Positions 1 to 11,125 of a stretch of DNA of 64,000 nucleotides are shown here, one piece after another. The position numbers and the translations under genes were made by a program. The notes beneath the pieces were generated by a model. The model worked only from the letters and a program-made list of their open reading frames with translations, was not told where the DNA came from and did no database searches. Source of the DNA: Gnetum montanum (Eukaryota > Streptophyta > Gnetopsida > Gnetales > Gnetaceae); assembly GCA_015680685.1 (NCBI GenBank), contig MNCI01020108.1:356281-420280 (forward strand). The letters run 5' to 3'. Numbering within the stretch: the first letter of the stretch is position 1; every line of letters starts with the position of its first letter.

Positions 1-1009
1 AAGTGAAACTATGAAAATTGCACAAAATCATCAAAATGTAATGTTCAACACGTTACAATTCACTATAAAAAATTAACAAAAACACACATAAAAAGACTGG
101 CAGAAAATTTGTTTCTAGAAAGAGATTCCAATAACCAAAGGCTATTGTTAACATAAAAACTTAAGAAGACCCTTCCCCTCAGGCTACAACTTCAACTGTA
201 GCCATTACCGTCTTTCCTCAAATGCCTCTAGCTCTACCCCTCATCCTGCCCCTACCTGCAAAATTTTATGCTTAAAACATACATTCAAATAAAGCTACTC
301 AAGAAACATATTGGCCTAATTTATATATAAATTTTATCCAAAAAAAAGAAACCTAAATGAAGGGATCTTTTAGCTATTATAACAAAAATTGTATTATGAT
401 TGTCGATGATGTGTGCATGTCGTGGCCCTCGATGTTAAGCAAGCATGCAACAAGGGTCGACTAGCCTACTACCTTAATATTACCTTGGTTGAAAAAGCGC
501 ATGTTGATGAGCTTGTTATTGTAACTGAAGCATGGGCCACCATCGTAGGTTCCTTTCCAGCGCTTTGGCAGAGCTCCGAAGCTAATGTCATCGAAGCTGG
601 TTCGGTTGGGCCAGGTGGCCTACAACAGCAGTTGTAGACGGAGACAGAGACAGAATGGAAATGGAATTCTCATTCCCATTCTGCATTTGGTTGCATTTGG
701 CCTTTTTATGTGTGTAGCAGAAATATGAAAAGCTATGGCTCTTTGGTTCACATTTTGCGCAACGAGAATATGAAAAGGTGTGGCTCTTCAATTCATATTT
801 TTTTCCATTTCATGGGATCTTACATGGCGCGTGATGTGGAGGGCAACAAAATACACTCCCCTCAACCACNTGACGTGGAGGGTGAAAAATGCACTCCCCC
901 CTTCCCCCTATCCTACGAGACGAGTTGGCCTCTCAACCAAAACAAAAATATATATTAATAGGTCTTGAAATAACCTTACTGCTAACATTGGATTATCCTT
1001 GCGACCTAA
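1..1009. other. Unassigned AT-rich flank
   Basis: No gene is recognised here. There is a 74-codon open frame at 413-637 (plus) without any familiar motif, and a short Gly/Arg-rich looking stretch on the minus strand at about 160-260 that is broken by stops. One ambiguous base (N) lies at 870. The right part grades into the LINE remains. Confidence 0.5.
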
Positions 1010-2480
1010 ACAAGTTACTCATGGTTAAGTCTTGGCAATAATCTTACTACTAAGATCCTTAATAACTAAGGCATATGCATCATTGAAAGGATAGATCTTG
1101 ACTATGCCTCATTGCATACCACTAAAATCAATTACTTAGTGCCATGGTCTTTGTCAGTTTCCTAGTCACACATGAACCTATGAATCGAAATCTAAGGTAG
1201 GAAATCTATCCTATGGGATGGGTCTCAATAAGAAACACTTCACTAATGCATGCAAATAATGGCATCTAAAAGATTCATGGCTTTCTGTATTGCTTAGAAA
1301 ATAAGAGAAACTAATGAATAATATGATTAATTCTAACATAATAAGTTTTAGAAAGAGCCTAACAACTGAAGTAATAAACATGAGTTGATTGAAACATTTG
1401 TTTAATAACTAAAACTTTGCCAATAAGGATGGGCTTTTTTCTTTCTATTTATCAAACTTCTTTTCAATTTTATGAATCACATAATTCCACAAAATAGTAA
1501 GCTTAGGCTTAAAAGAAGAAAGTATTCCTAAAATTTTGAAGACAAAATCTTTTTTCAAGATTTTCCAAGGCTTGAGAGTAACCTACTCATTAGTATTACC
1601 ATTACAATAAACAACAAATTTTTATCAATTAATACAAGAATTAAATAACATGCAATAATCCTTCACTCTAACTAAAAGAGTATTGATATGTTGCATAGAA
1701 TTTTTAATCAAGAAAAAAGAATCATTTGTAGTACATGTTAAGGAATTAGGTATCTTGATCATTGATTAAAATTCTTGTAATGATATTCCTTTGTAGATCA
1801 TAATGTAGCTTATGTGAAAGAAAGTTTGCAACAATAATAAAAAGATAAAGAGTTAAAGGATAGCCTTAACAAAATGACTATTGAAGAAAAAAGAAGAAAC
1901 ACAATTCAAAATTAGTAGAAACTTAAGCATTAGCATCATTGAGGGTACAAATAAGATTAATATAATAATCATCAAATCCCAGTTTATAGAGATAAGAAAT
2001 AATAAACTTCCATTTAATCTTGTCATAAGCTTTAGCATAATCTAACTTAATAAAAGCAATGTTCTAGTTAACATTAAAAGCTAACTACATTTCCTCCCGA
2101 GCTTTAATTACATTATTTAAGATATGTTTACCTTTAACAAAACTAGCCTACTCAACTTTGATGATATCTTTTATAGCCTCCTAAATCCAACAAGCCACAT
2201 GTCATATAGCATAATTTCTAACTCTACAAATATTTCCTTGTCACTAGTCATTTCAACCAATATTACTAATAAGTTTTTGTTTAACTTTTTAATTTTTTGC
2301 ATTCCATAAAGACTTCAAAATATTTTTTCTACTAGGTCCTATGAACATATTAGCATTCATATATAAAAGCTCATGCTTTTGAAAAAAGGAAGAATTAATC
2401 CCAAAGAAAAATGCTAATAAGAGAAAAAGTACCCAACACATTCCACACCTCTTTAGGGTAAAGCTCCTCACTGAGGTCAT
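1010..2480 (-). mobile_element. Dead L1-like LINE, reverse transcriptase and C-terminal part
   Basis: Minus-strand translation, allowing for stops and frameshifts, shows the conserved order of a plant L1 ORF2. The segment FVKGKHILNNVIKAREEM lies near 2090-2150. It is followed by the RT block LDYAKAYDKIKW near 2000-2050, then a decayed YADD region near 1700. After that comes a GI-x5-P-x5-W-x2-V-x2-KIEKK block near 1440-1540, and then the HVYYFSCW-like segment with VIKQ near 1340-1400. No frame stays open beyond about 60 codons, so the element cannot be active. Its 3' end and poly(A) tail could not be placed. It is probably the continuation of the LINE part at 5325-6720, which has the same orientation. 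What separates them is a foreign DNA polymerase fragment and a repeat-rich stretch. Family identification is firm; the exact ends are approximate. Confidence 0.75.
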
Positions 2481-3120
2481 GTGTTAAACCCAAAGTCAAG
2501 TAGTGCTCCTTCAAATTCATATTTCCCTATGTCGGTCCCTCTCCCCACACGGTCCTGCCATTTTGGCTACCAACAATGTGTAGGTCACTACACATGACAG
2601 GGTGAGACGCATGTTCAGTGATGAGAAACAAATTACTCCTGACAAACAATAGTGGGCTACATGACTCATGAAGTGGGAGAGGGTGAACATCACTTATAAC
2701 TTACTCACATACATATGAGTTCACAGGTAAGGTAGGAGGAGAGCAAACACGAAAACGCTACTGTTACAAGGGACGGGGTGGGCTTGGTGCTCTTAGGAAA
2801 TGTAAGTTACTTATAGCACTGGGCAACTTAGATCGCCTATTACAACATGGCCAAGAAGCTGTTGTAGCAATTCATTGACCATGCTCCATCATCAAGAACA
2901 TCTTGCAGCAAGTCGACTTGAACATGGCCCATGGTACAAAACGTCTTGCTGAAATTACACTTGACCATGCTACATCGTTAAGAACGTCTTGCAGTTAGTC
3001 AAGGACTTGTTGCGATTACTTCACCATGGAACATGGTATAGAACGTCTTGCAGCTAGGCCTTCAACATGCACTTTCACATCGTCAAGAACATCTTGCAGA
3101 TAATCCTTGACCATGGACAT
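2481..3120. repeat. Degenerate direct repeats around 'agaacgtcttgcag'
   Basis: From about 2880 to 3110 a motif close to CATCGTCAAGAACATCTTGCAG recurs at least four times (around 2890, 2970, 3040 and 3080), alternating with copies of 'gaccatgg/c'. The units are too diverged and uneven for a clean period. The part 2481-2880 shows no gene. It may be an old insertion separating LINE sequence from the polymerase fragment. Confidence 0.45.
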
Positions 3121-3260
3121 GTTAGGGTGCAGGGACATCTAAGAACATTGAGAGACTTAGATGCCAACACACAAGAACATTGATTTAGACATCTCAATGT
3201 TAGGGTGTATTTACATCTAGGAACATTGAGAGACTTAGATGCCAACACACAGGAATCTAG
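3121..3260 (+). repeat. 78-bp tandem duplication
   Basis: Two copies of a 78-bp unit start at 3121 and 3199 with 'gttagggtg'. Both contain 'gaacattgagagacttagat' and 'gccaacacaca'. The sequence then becomes A-rich (about 3280-3360) just before the DNA polymerase fragment. Confidence 0.8.
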
Positions 3261-3375
3261 GATGGCATCACACACATTACTAAAAAATGAAAAAAAAAAT
3301 TAAAAAATAAACCCTTTATTTTATCAATTGCAACGGGCGATATTTGAAAAAAAAAAAGATGAACCTCATCCTGGG

Positions 3376-5320
3376 TTAATCAATGCTATAATGTGCTTCA
3401 TTTGATTGTACCCTAAGTGTGCTAAAACTGAATTGCTCTCTATCGCTGCCATGCAGCTATTGCTAGAGTTTGGTTACCCTACTATAGATGGTTATAGTAA
3501 GTTGACTATTGCTCTTAACATAATGATGTCTTCTGGAGAAGTATCATTCACGACTGGCATTGTTATAGCTTTGACTTCTTCAGATGGAAAGGTCTTATCA
3601 GAGTGGGTGGTCTATGCTCATATATTGAGATCTCTTAAGAAGATATCATAAATCTATGACGTTCGTGAGGTCAATTCCCTGGCAATCTGAATCTATCTTG
3701 AATGCAAGAAAGACATGAAGGACAGGAATCTTGTACACCAAGAATATCTAGCTAGAACTCTATCTTCATTACTAAATGTCGAGAAGATTGAGATCGAGCC
3801 TATCACTACCAAAAAGATATGCAATGCAAATAAGAAGTGTTACTATAAAAGTATCCATGTTACCCCAGTCAAACAGTCAAGCACAGAGATGAAACCCTTC
3901 CTTCTTGCTGATACTGAAACTATACTTATTAATGATACCCATAAGCCTTATGCAGTTGGTCTCTTGATGTTTAAGCTTCATTTTGATCTCCAGTTTTAGT
4001 GTATTGAAACCTACTTTAGTGAAGACTACTCAATCATCCTGGAGTCCTTTGAAGATAGGAGTACTAAGGTCTTATTCAACTTGGTTGAAAGGATTTCTAC
4101 AATCGTTAGACTGAATCCTTCTATACGTACTATATACTTCCACAACTTTTCTAGATTTGATGGGATTCTCTTGCTAAGGCACCTAGCTTGTCATCACAAG
4201 CACTACACTATCAAACGAATGATGAGGAACAATAGGTTGTACGAGTTAGTTGTCTATCATAGGAATAAGAGGCTCTTCCGCTTCAAAGACTCCTTGAACC
4301 TACCCCCTAGTAGCCTAGACAAACTAGCTAAAAGTTTATGCCCTGAGCTGGGCCCTAAGGTATCTATCCCATATCAAGATGTGACACTGTCTAATATGGT
4401 CAGTATGAAGACAAGCTTGTTAGACTACATGAAACAGGACATCCTCCTACATGGTGGTGTAATGAAGAAAGCTCAAGATATCTATTGGAATGCATATAAG
4501 GTGGACATAGAGAGCAAGATAACCCTTTCCTCGGTCACTCTAACTATCTTTCGTATGTGCTATTATGATCCAATCAACTAGCCTATCCATATCCCAAGTC
4601 AGAATGAAGACACCTTCATTAATCGTGGTTACTATGGAGGCCATGCTAATATGTATAAGCCTTATGGTGAGAATCTCTACTACTATGACGTTAACTCCTT
4701 ATATCCATTTATCATGAAGACTTTTCCAATGCCAGGAGGTAAGCCTAAATGGAAAGGGAATTTCAAAGGCCAGGATTTAGATAATTTGTTTGGATTTATT
4801 GAGGCATATGTGGTATGTCCAAAGACTATCAAGAAACCCTTTCTACTCTATCGAGACGAGAAGAACACTCTACTCTTCCCAACCGGGGAGTTTGTTGGAG
4901 TTTACTATAGCGAGGAGTTAAAGTATGCAAAAAGCCTTGGCTACACAGTGATCCCACTCACAGGCTACCTATTGATGAGGAAAGCCCATTTGAATGCTTT
5001 GTTAGCTCACTCTTTGAGAGCAGGTTAAAGGCTAGGGAATCTGGTAATGAGGTGTTGGTGTATGTGTATAAGATCCTTATGAACTCACTTTATGGTAGGT
5101 TTGGGATCAACCCTATGAGCACTGTCACCGAGGTCTGCTCGCAGGATCGATAGAACTATCTGATCAGGAATAGTGAGTTGATCTTTGCTAAAATGCTTAA
5201 TGAGAAATACTATGTCATTTCCTACTGGAGCAATGCCAGGAAGGTCTCTCCTTCAGATCGTTGGAACCCACCGACGATCCCAGCTGTCTAACTATTTGTT
5301 GCGATCACTGCCCATAGTGT
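3376..5320 (+). pseudogene. Family B DNA polymerase fragment of mitochondrial linear-plasmid type
   Basis: One frame is nearly open from about 3406 to 4980 and contains the exonuclease and polymerase blocks of a protein-primed family B polymerase in the right order: Exo I (ADTET, Asp codon at 3910), Exo II (NFSRFDG, 4144-4164), Exo III (YMKQD, 4426-4440), the YYGGH segment just before the polymerase domain, motif A (DVNSLYP, 4687-4707) and motif B (K-x3-NSLYGRFG, from 5070). The frame shifts near 4980-5000. In-frame stops lie near 3650, 3998, 4580, 5151 and 5288. The homology ends at about 5320, before motif C (the YxDTD catalytic block), so the copy is truncated and dead. Such genes are carried by linear plasmids (invertrons) of plant and fungal mitochondria. 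This one is flanked on the right directly by LINE sequence. Its few stops contrast with the ruined LINE, which suggests a later arrival; that is inference. Confidence 0.88.
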
Positions 5321-5324
5321 TCTT

Positions 5325-6720
5325 TTTCATTATGATAAGTAGTTCAAATAACTCTTCTGAGGTTGTCAAAGCTAAAATTTAAAAATTTTCTAATCCATTT
5401 TTATTAACTATAATAACACCTCCTTTATTAACTTCCTGAGTAGTAGAAAAAACAATATAATTTTTTAAAATGCATTTACTAACAAAACTGATATCATGCA
5501 TTGAAATCTTAATCTCTTGCAAGAAAAGAAAATCTAGAGATAAATACTTATTTGAAAGATACTCCCTAATAATCTTTGCTTGGGACCTATCAAAAAGGAT
5601 CCGAACATTCCATAATAAAACTTACACTAAAATGTTGAAAAGGAGTCTCTCATCCTTGATTTTTTAAAGCTCAACATTTGTTTCAAAATCCACGTCACTA
5701 ATAGGTAAAAAAAAATTGAAAACAGTAGTAAAAATAAAGAGAGAAGGAAATACCTTTAGGATTATTGAATTGAAATTAGTATTTGCAATCCTCTTCTTTT
5801 TGTTTTGTATTACACGAAATCAATCTACATTAGCATTTTCATTGTTATTCCCTACTAAAAAGGAATTTTCTTTAGATATTGAAAGTTTACTCACACCTTT
5901 AAATTTAAAAAAAAATTAATAAAAGAGTGAGAACTTGTTGAGAAAAATTTCATTTATGTTTGGTGAAAACTACCATTATTTTCCTTTTCTAAAAATTGTT
6001 GTTTCCTTTACTCAAGAATAAGGTTTTTTATTGAGAATAGGACAAATTTCAACAAAATGGCCTTCATGATGACAATAGGTGCAATATTCTCACAAATTAT
6101 AGTATGTAATTTTTTGGGAGAAACATTGACTATCAACCTTGAGTTTTAATTCTATTTTATCTATCGTAAGTTAATCTCTACAAAATAATATGTGCCTTCT
6201 TGTAATGTTTTTGATTCTATCTTCAAGATTGTGCTAATGCTAGCCATAATTTCACTTTCAACACTTTTAAATATAAGAGATATTTTCTAATTCAATCCAA
6301 CAAAGAATTTTAAAGTAATTAGAAAAATAGGAATTAAAATCTATTTTTCATTTCCGAGCAATAAAACTATTACATTGATCTATAAAAACTTTAAGATCCA
6401 ATGATTTTTCAACCATTTCAAAATTGACCAATTCAACAAGTAAAAAAGATTTCAAAAAAATAGCAAATATGCAAAATATTAATTCCATAGCATTCAATGA
6501 TAGCCTAAATCATTGGTGTAAAACCCTTATTCAAGTAAATAAATCCAATAATCGAAAAAAACATGTATCATGAAGTGATTTTTTAACAAAGATTCATATA
6601 AATCATCTGGTAAAACAAAATCAAAAGCTTTAGAATTCTTCATAGTTTCTATTGTCTAAGAGACATTAGATCATTCCTCGTTGAAACATTTTTTCCACAA
6701 TAACTCTGTAAGAAACTCTC
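5325..6720 (-). mobile_element. Dead L1-like LINE, ORF1 zinc knuckle and start of endonuclease
   Basis: On the minus strand, near 6040-6100, a CCHC zinc knuckle reads C-T-Y-C-H-H-E-G-H-F-V-E-I-C (C-x2-C-x4-H-x4-C), as at the end of ORF1 in plant L1 elements. Downstream in transcription order, near 5400-5640, comes the start of the APE-type endonuclease: LDFLFLQEIKIS, with the catalytic Glu of the Q-E pair, then a GGVIIV block. The endonuclease stops being recognisable at about 5325, where the plasmid-type polymerase fragment abuts. The region 6150-6720 fits the expected position of the rest of ORF1 but is too decayed to show a domain clearly. Many stops and frameshifts make it non-functional. 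Confidence 0.7.
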
Positions 6721-7089
6721 AAGAGAGATAATAATTTCCCCTTCGAAAACAAAAAAAGTTTGGCAAATTCATACCTCTATACTCAAAAATCACTCATTGC
6801 ACACATTATGCTTAGGATTTACTATTGTTAATGTATCTTATATTATACAAATCATTGTTTAGAAAGCTAAGCAATTAGCCAACTCAAAGTTTGGCTTGAA
6901 CCTATTGAAGTGCTACGAGAACCCTAAGTGCAAATACTGTTGAGCACTTGATTCATTCCAAGGCAGCTATTGTAGTTCAAACCTAGTTACCATGTTTAGT
7001 CATTCTATGGTGCTTCAAAGAGAGTTAAAGAAACATGGGGACATGTTTTGGACTCTTAGAAAGGCTTATAAGTTTTCACTTACATGTAA

Positions 7090-7310
7090 AACTATATTCA
7101 GCTACCCCACTCTTGCAACAACTTGTCTATTTGCAAAATATGAAAGCATTTCTTGTGTGTGTGGCTCCAAAGCTAATAAAATAAAAATAGATTTACCCAC
7201 TTTTGCTGTTAACCGACTCTGTGCAAAATACCGGTTCAATGCAAAGCCTTGGAAAATCATTTCTTCTGTGTGTGGCTCCAAACCCAATAAAATAAAAATA
7301 AATTTAATCC
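7090..7310 (+). repeat. 111-bp degenerate tandem duplication
   Basis: The string 'gtggctccaaa' followed by a 'taataaaataaaaata'-like tract occurs at 7161 and again at 7272, and the preceding 'gcaaaata...tcatttctt' part is also shared, giving a period of 111 bp. It sits a few hundred bases upstream of the maturase gene. A CACGTG G-box lies between it and the gene at 7420-7425. Confidence 0.75.
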
Positions 7311-7681
7311 TAATGATCCAACACTATAATGTTTTATTCTTGATTTCTACAGAAGTTTTGTATGGTATGGGCTAAAACTGGATTTCAAAAGGCAATGTAA
7401 CGTACCCAACAGCGACCGGCACGTGGTCTGCAGTCTTGAATTTTATTTGTGCCTCCAACTGGTTCGATCCAAGGAACTGTGGCGGCAAATAAATTGCAAC
7501 AAATGTTTTAAATTCCCTAACGATGTCAAAATTTATTGATCTTGCAAATTCATGGGGCTCACAAAGGACAGGAACAATCCAAGCGAAAAAAAACCAAGGG
7601 ATTTTGTTTTGGGGGATACCGTACCAGGAAATCCTACGCTTCCTCGTTGTCGGACCTATCGACAGTTTCAGCACCGCTCAC

Positions 7682-10357
7682 ATGCTCTGCATCAAATTGG
7701 GCAGGAGTAGTCTCGCAAGGAGAATTTCTTCTGCTTCTTCTTCTGCAGCTGCTAACCACAACCACAACATTCGGCTAGCCAGGTACCCTGCTAACATTCC
7801 CCGTCATCATCATGAAGACTCTTCTGTCATTGCTTCTCCATGTTATGATTCGGTTAACAACCCCACGATATCTGAAAATGTTTCGTTTAATCCGCAAACC
7901 CAAGAAGCGAAATCGCCTTCTAAATGTTTTTCTGTACATTCAAAACCGAGCTCAAGACAATGGTTTAATTCTTTTGATGCCACACCGAAAGAGGTAGCTT
8001 CGGATCATTGGTTCATAGATAGTAGCAGCCCTGTAGAGAATACACAAGTTTCAGAACAAGGGTTTAGTCGTTCGGAAGGATGGGTTGTTGATACGGCAAG
8101 TGTGAAGGAACAAGATCCAGGGCCTTTAAGTTTCATAAACAAGTTGCAGATGCGTGTGAAGGGGTTTGTGAAACGGCAGTTCGTCAATGGCAAATTTTGT
8201 GACATCCTGGTAAAGGTAATTGCAAGTCCACAAGTTCTTGAAATTGCATTTCAAAGCCTTACCTTAAGTCTATGTTCTGATGAAACCAGGGGCAGCAACA
8301 TAGTTTATGCTCATGATCATTATAAAGTTTGTTTCCATACCTTATCGAAATCATTGATCGATGGGGAGTTTGATCTGAAATCAAGGATTCAGAACTTTGA
8401 TTCCGCAAGTAGAACAGGCGCGAACTTGTTGCTTCCTAATTTTGAATTGAAACTAGTTCAGGAGGCAATCAGAATGGTTCTGGAAGCCATTTACAGGCCA
8501 AGGTTTTCTAAGATTTCACACAGCTGCAGAAATGGTCGCGGGCAGCACTCAGCATTGAAATATATTCAGAAGCATATTCGTGATCCAGATTGGTGGTTCA
8601 CTGTTTCAGTTAAAAAGAAGTTGGATGCAACAGTTTTCATGGAATTAAAAAGAGTTATGAGAGAGAGCATCGAGGATGAGATGTTGTTCAAATTTTTGGA
8701 TGAGATGTTTTCTTGCAATGTCTTGAATGTGGAATTTGGTGGCACACCCAAGGGCCAAGGATATGTCCAAGAGGGTATTCTGTCGGCGATTTTGATAAAT
8801 ATCTATATGGATCTCCTTGATCAGGAGATTTATAAGATTTGTCTGCATTATGAAGCCTTGGATGGTTCTAATCGTGTAGGGAAGTCTGATCTATTCAGCC
8901 AGAGTCAACCTGTTTCCAAGCTTCGGCAATGGTTTCTCAGAGAAGCAAATTTTAAGTATGAAAGCACAAATTTTGAGGCTGATTTTTCTAAAAGGATACA
9001 TGCTTGCAGGTACATGGATGAGATTTTCGTATGCATTTCAGGCCCTAAAGAGGTTGCTGCCAAAATTAGAGATAGAATTAAATCATTCTTAGAGGATTCT
9101 CTTCATTTGAAGGTGGATCTGTCAAAAGCAAAATTGAAGTGTGCTGCATCAGATTCTGTAAATTTTTTAGGTATGAATGTTTCTACCATTCCCCTATCCG
9201 AGTTGCATCTTTCTGGAAAGAAAATTCCCCTTCGGGTTGTCTCAAGACTTAGTGATAAACTTGAACTCTTCTCACAACAAAAGCAAAGACAGTGGGATGC
9301 ACTGCTCGTAAGGTTGGGCAAGAAATGGTTGGCATATTCCTTGGTGAAAATTAAAGAGTCTGAAAAAGGGAAAGGAGGTATGGTATGTGATATAAACAAA
9401 TGGAGGAAGCCTGGTATGAGATTTGATCATTGGTTTAAGGAAATGCTGGTTATTTGGATACAGGACCTGGGTCGACAGTTGGAAACAGATGATGACAAGA
9501 AATCATGGCTTAGAAAGGCCTCTGAGGAAGAAGTTCTATCAAAATTTATAATTGAGTCAGCGTTGCCTCAAGATCTAAGACAATCATTCTATAATTTTCA
9601 GGACAAAGTGAATGACTTTTTAGCTGCAGAGGCTGCCACGTTGGAGTCAATGAAAAAGAGTCTTGAATCAACAACAAACGACACCACAGGTGTAGACTCT
9701 CACGCGGAATTGAAAATTGTGATCGATGCACCTTTATCCAGCATTAAGAGAAGTCTATTCTATTTTGGGATTTTAAATAGAGATGGGGAACCTCGATGTT
9801 TTCATGCCATTCTTGATCAGGAAGACATGTTGATAATACATTGGTATTCCGGTGTTGCTTTGAGATGGATAAAGTGTTTTTCTAGATGCAGAAATTGTTC
9901 TCAAATTAACCAGATCATTTGTGAAGATCTTAAAAATTCATGTCTTCGGACCCTTGCAAAGAAACACAGAGCTTCAATTTCACAAGTTGTGAAGCATTTT
10001 GGTGAAAAGTTAAGCATCCTGCGATTCCCCACTAGACCAGACATTTTACCTTCACAGTATTCCTTTCTTGATGACAAAATATCATTTGGACCTACCTTGT
10101 GGGTTTTACAAGTAGTTAAAGGATCTGCTGCTGCATTTAACAAATGTTCCATTACTTGCTGCAATAGTAAATTTACAAAACTTTATTCCATTTTAAAGGA
10201 CAGGAGTTTCCGGATTCTCGGTTCAAGGGCTAATTTATCTGCTGCTGGTTTTGGTAATCTTCATCCAAACCTTGAAAGAAAATATATAGCTTTATGCAAA
10301 AGTCATGTCAAAGATCTTTATATTGGCAAGATCACCTTTAGAGATATGAACTTGTAG
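7682..10357 (+). CDS. Nuclear-encoded group II intron maturase (nMAT1/nMAT2 type)
   Basis: This is an intact single-exon gene. The open frame begins at ATG 7523 (944 codons), but ATG 7682 (891 codons) is preferred. From there the protein starts MLCIKLGRSSLARR and continues with a Ser/Ala- and Arg-rich, acid-poor stretch, as expected of a mitochondrial targeting peptide. The body is a degenerate group II intron reverse transcriptase. The block normally reading TPQGG..SP.L.NIY..ELD is TPKGQG..EGILSAILINIYM (about residue 406 of the long frame). The catalytic YADD is YMDE (about residue 497), so the second Asp is lost. The maturase domain X follows (about 735-940), with IIHWYSGVALRWIKCF and ending LHPNLERKYIAL. 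No HNH endonuclease follows. Loss of RT activity and of the endonuclease is typical of plant type-I nuclear maturases (nMAT1, nMAT2), which help splice mitochondrial group II introns such as those in nad genes. Which of the two it is cannot be settled here. It is longer than the roughly 700-residue Arabidopsis proteins, mostly in the N-terminal half. Confidence 0.93.
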   Translation: MLCIKLGRSSLARRISSASSSAAANHNHNIRLARYPANIPRHHHEDSSVIASPCYDSVNNPTISENVSFNPQTQEAKSPSKCFSVHSKPSSRQWFNSFDATPKEVASDHWFIDSSSPVENTQVSEQGFSRSEGWVVDTASVKEQDPGPLSFINKLQMRVKGFVKRQFVNGKFCDILVKVIASPQVLEIAFQSLTLSLCSDETRGSNIVYAHDHYKVCFHTLSKSLIDGEFDLKSRIQNFDSASRTGANLLLPNFELKLVQEAIRMVLEAIYRPRFSKISHSCRNGRGQHSALKYIQKHIRDPDWWFTVSVKKKLDATVFMELKRVMRESIEDEMLFKFLDEMFSCNVLNVEFGGTPKGQGYVQEGILSAILINIYMDLLDQEIYKICLHYEALDGSNRVGKSDLFSQSQPVSKLRQWFLREANFKYESTNFEADFSKRIHACRYMDEIFVCISGPKEVAAKIRDRIKSFLEDSLHLKVDLSKAKLKCAASDSVNFLGMNVSTIPLSELHLSGKKIPLRVVSRLSDKLELFSQQKQRQWDALLVRLGKKWLAYSLVKIKESEKGKGGMVCDINKWRKPGMRFDHWFKEMLVIWIQDLGRQLETDDDKKSWLRKASEEEVLSKFIIESALPQDLRQSFYNFQDKVNDFLAAEAATLESMKKSLESTTNDTTGVDSHAELKIVIDAPLSSIKRSLFYFGILNRDGEPRCFHAILDQEDMLIIHWYSGVALRWIKCFSRCRNCSQINQIICEDLKNSCLRTLAKKHRASISQVVKHFGEKLSILRFPTRPDILPSQYSFLDDKISFGPTLWVLQVVKGSAAAFNKCSITCCNSKFTKLYSILKDRSFRILGSRANLSAAGFGNLHPNLERKYIALCKSHVKDLYIGKITFRDMNL

Positions 10358-10940
10358 ATTCATGTTTGGTAGAAATGTTTATGCAGTTGTTACTATTCGG
10401 TTCTTATGATTAAGGAAAGCAATTTTTCTACATGATATTACCTCTCTGTATGTGGCTACTGAAATGAGCTTATGTTTTGAATGTCCTCACCTTTGAGAAA
10501 TTTATAGTTGATGTTTTTTTGTTATTTTTCCGTACACCTATAGCAGGCTTTCCTTGTTTTTCAATTGTCCTTTATCAGTCAAAATTTGGTTTGATCATTG
10601 GCAATAAGTTGATTGAAGAGAATCAATGTGTTTGTTTGTTTTTCTCTTAAAATAATTATTAAACCTTCATTCTCAGATCTACAGTGGCTAGGTCATCATA
10701 AAGATAATTCCATTTAACCAACATAGAAACATTGATTTGTAGCAAAGTTGCATGCAACACTATTGAAGTTTTCAAATGTTTCTATTTAAAAATCAATTTC
10801 AATAAAAGTCAGGTTCAATTTTAGAGTTAATCAAGAATTTTTATAGGAATATACTGATTTATTGGGATATTAAGTAGACTTGGGGCATCTTATTTTTGTA
10901 CTTTGGCACCAGCTTCTTCAAAAAATTGATAATAGGCTTG

Positions 10941-11105
10941 ATTTGGTACAATGAGGTGTTAGCCTAGTGGTAAAACACTTGATTTGGAAGCTCCAGTTGA
11001 TGTGTTTGATTTCAGTGGGCAATGCTGAGTTATATAAAGTTCTAATTGGACTATATATCTTGGGGTGTACCTATGTTTCACTTATTTTGTGTTCCAACAC
11101 CCCTG
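10941..11105 (+). mobile_element. tRNA-derived SINE, copy 1 (with 20-bp target duplication)
   Basis: About 165 bp. It has a Pol III A-box-like TTAGCCTAGTGG at 10959-10970 and a weak B-box-like tgtttgatttc about 35 bp later. A conserved body follows (gggcaatgctgagttata, then 'gactatatatcttg') and a 3' end ttccaacacccc. It is flanked by near-perfect 20-bp direct repeats, 10921-10940 and 11106-11125 (one mismatch), which fix both ends. It lies about 0.6 kb downstream of the maturase stop. Confidence 0.88.
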
Positions 11106-11125
11106 AAAAATTGATAATAGACTTG

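Noticed and set aside
160-260. Gly/Arg-rich (RGRGRMRGRARG-like) stretch on the minus strand with an AG acceptor before it
   Set aside because: Broken by stops within 20 codons and no neighbouring exon found; too short to assign.
413-637. 74-codon open frame on the plus strand
   Set aside because: No motif, no promoter or splice context, AT-rich neighbourhood with repeats; treated as chance.
10959-11000. tRNA gene suggested by TTAGCCTAGTGG and a B-box-like motif
   Set aside because: No cloverleaf can be formed and the sequence recurs with target duplications; it is a SINE head, not a tRNA.
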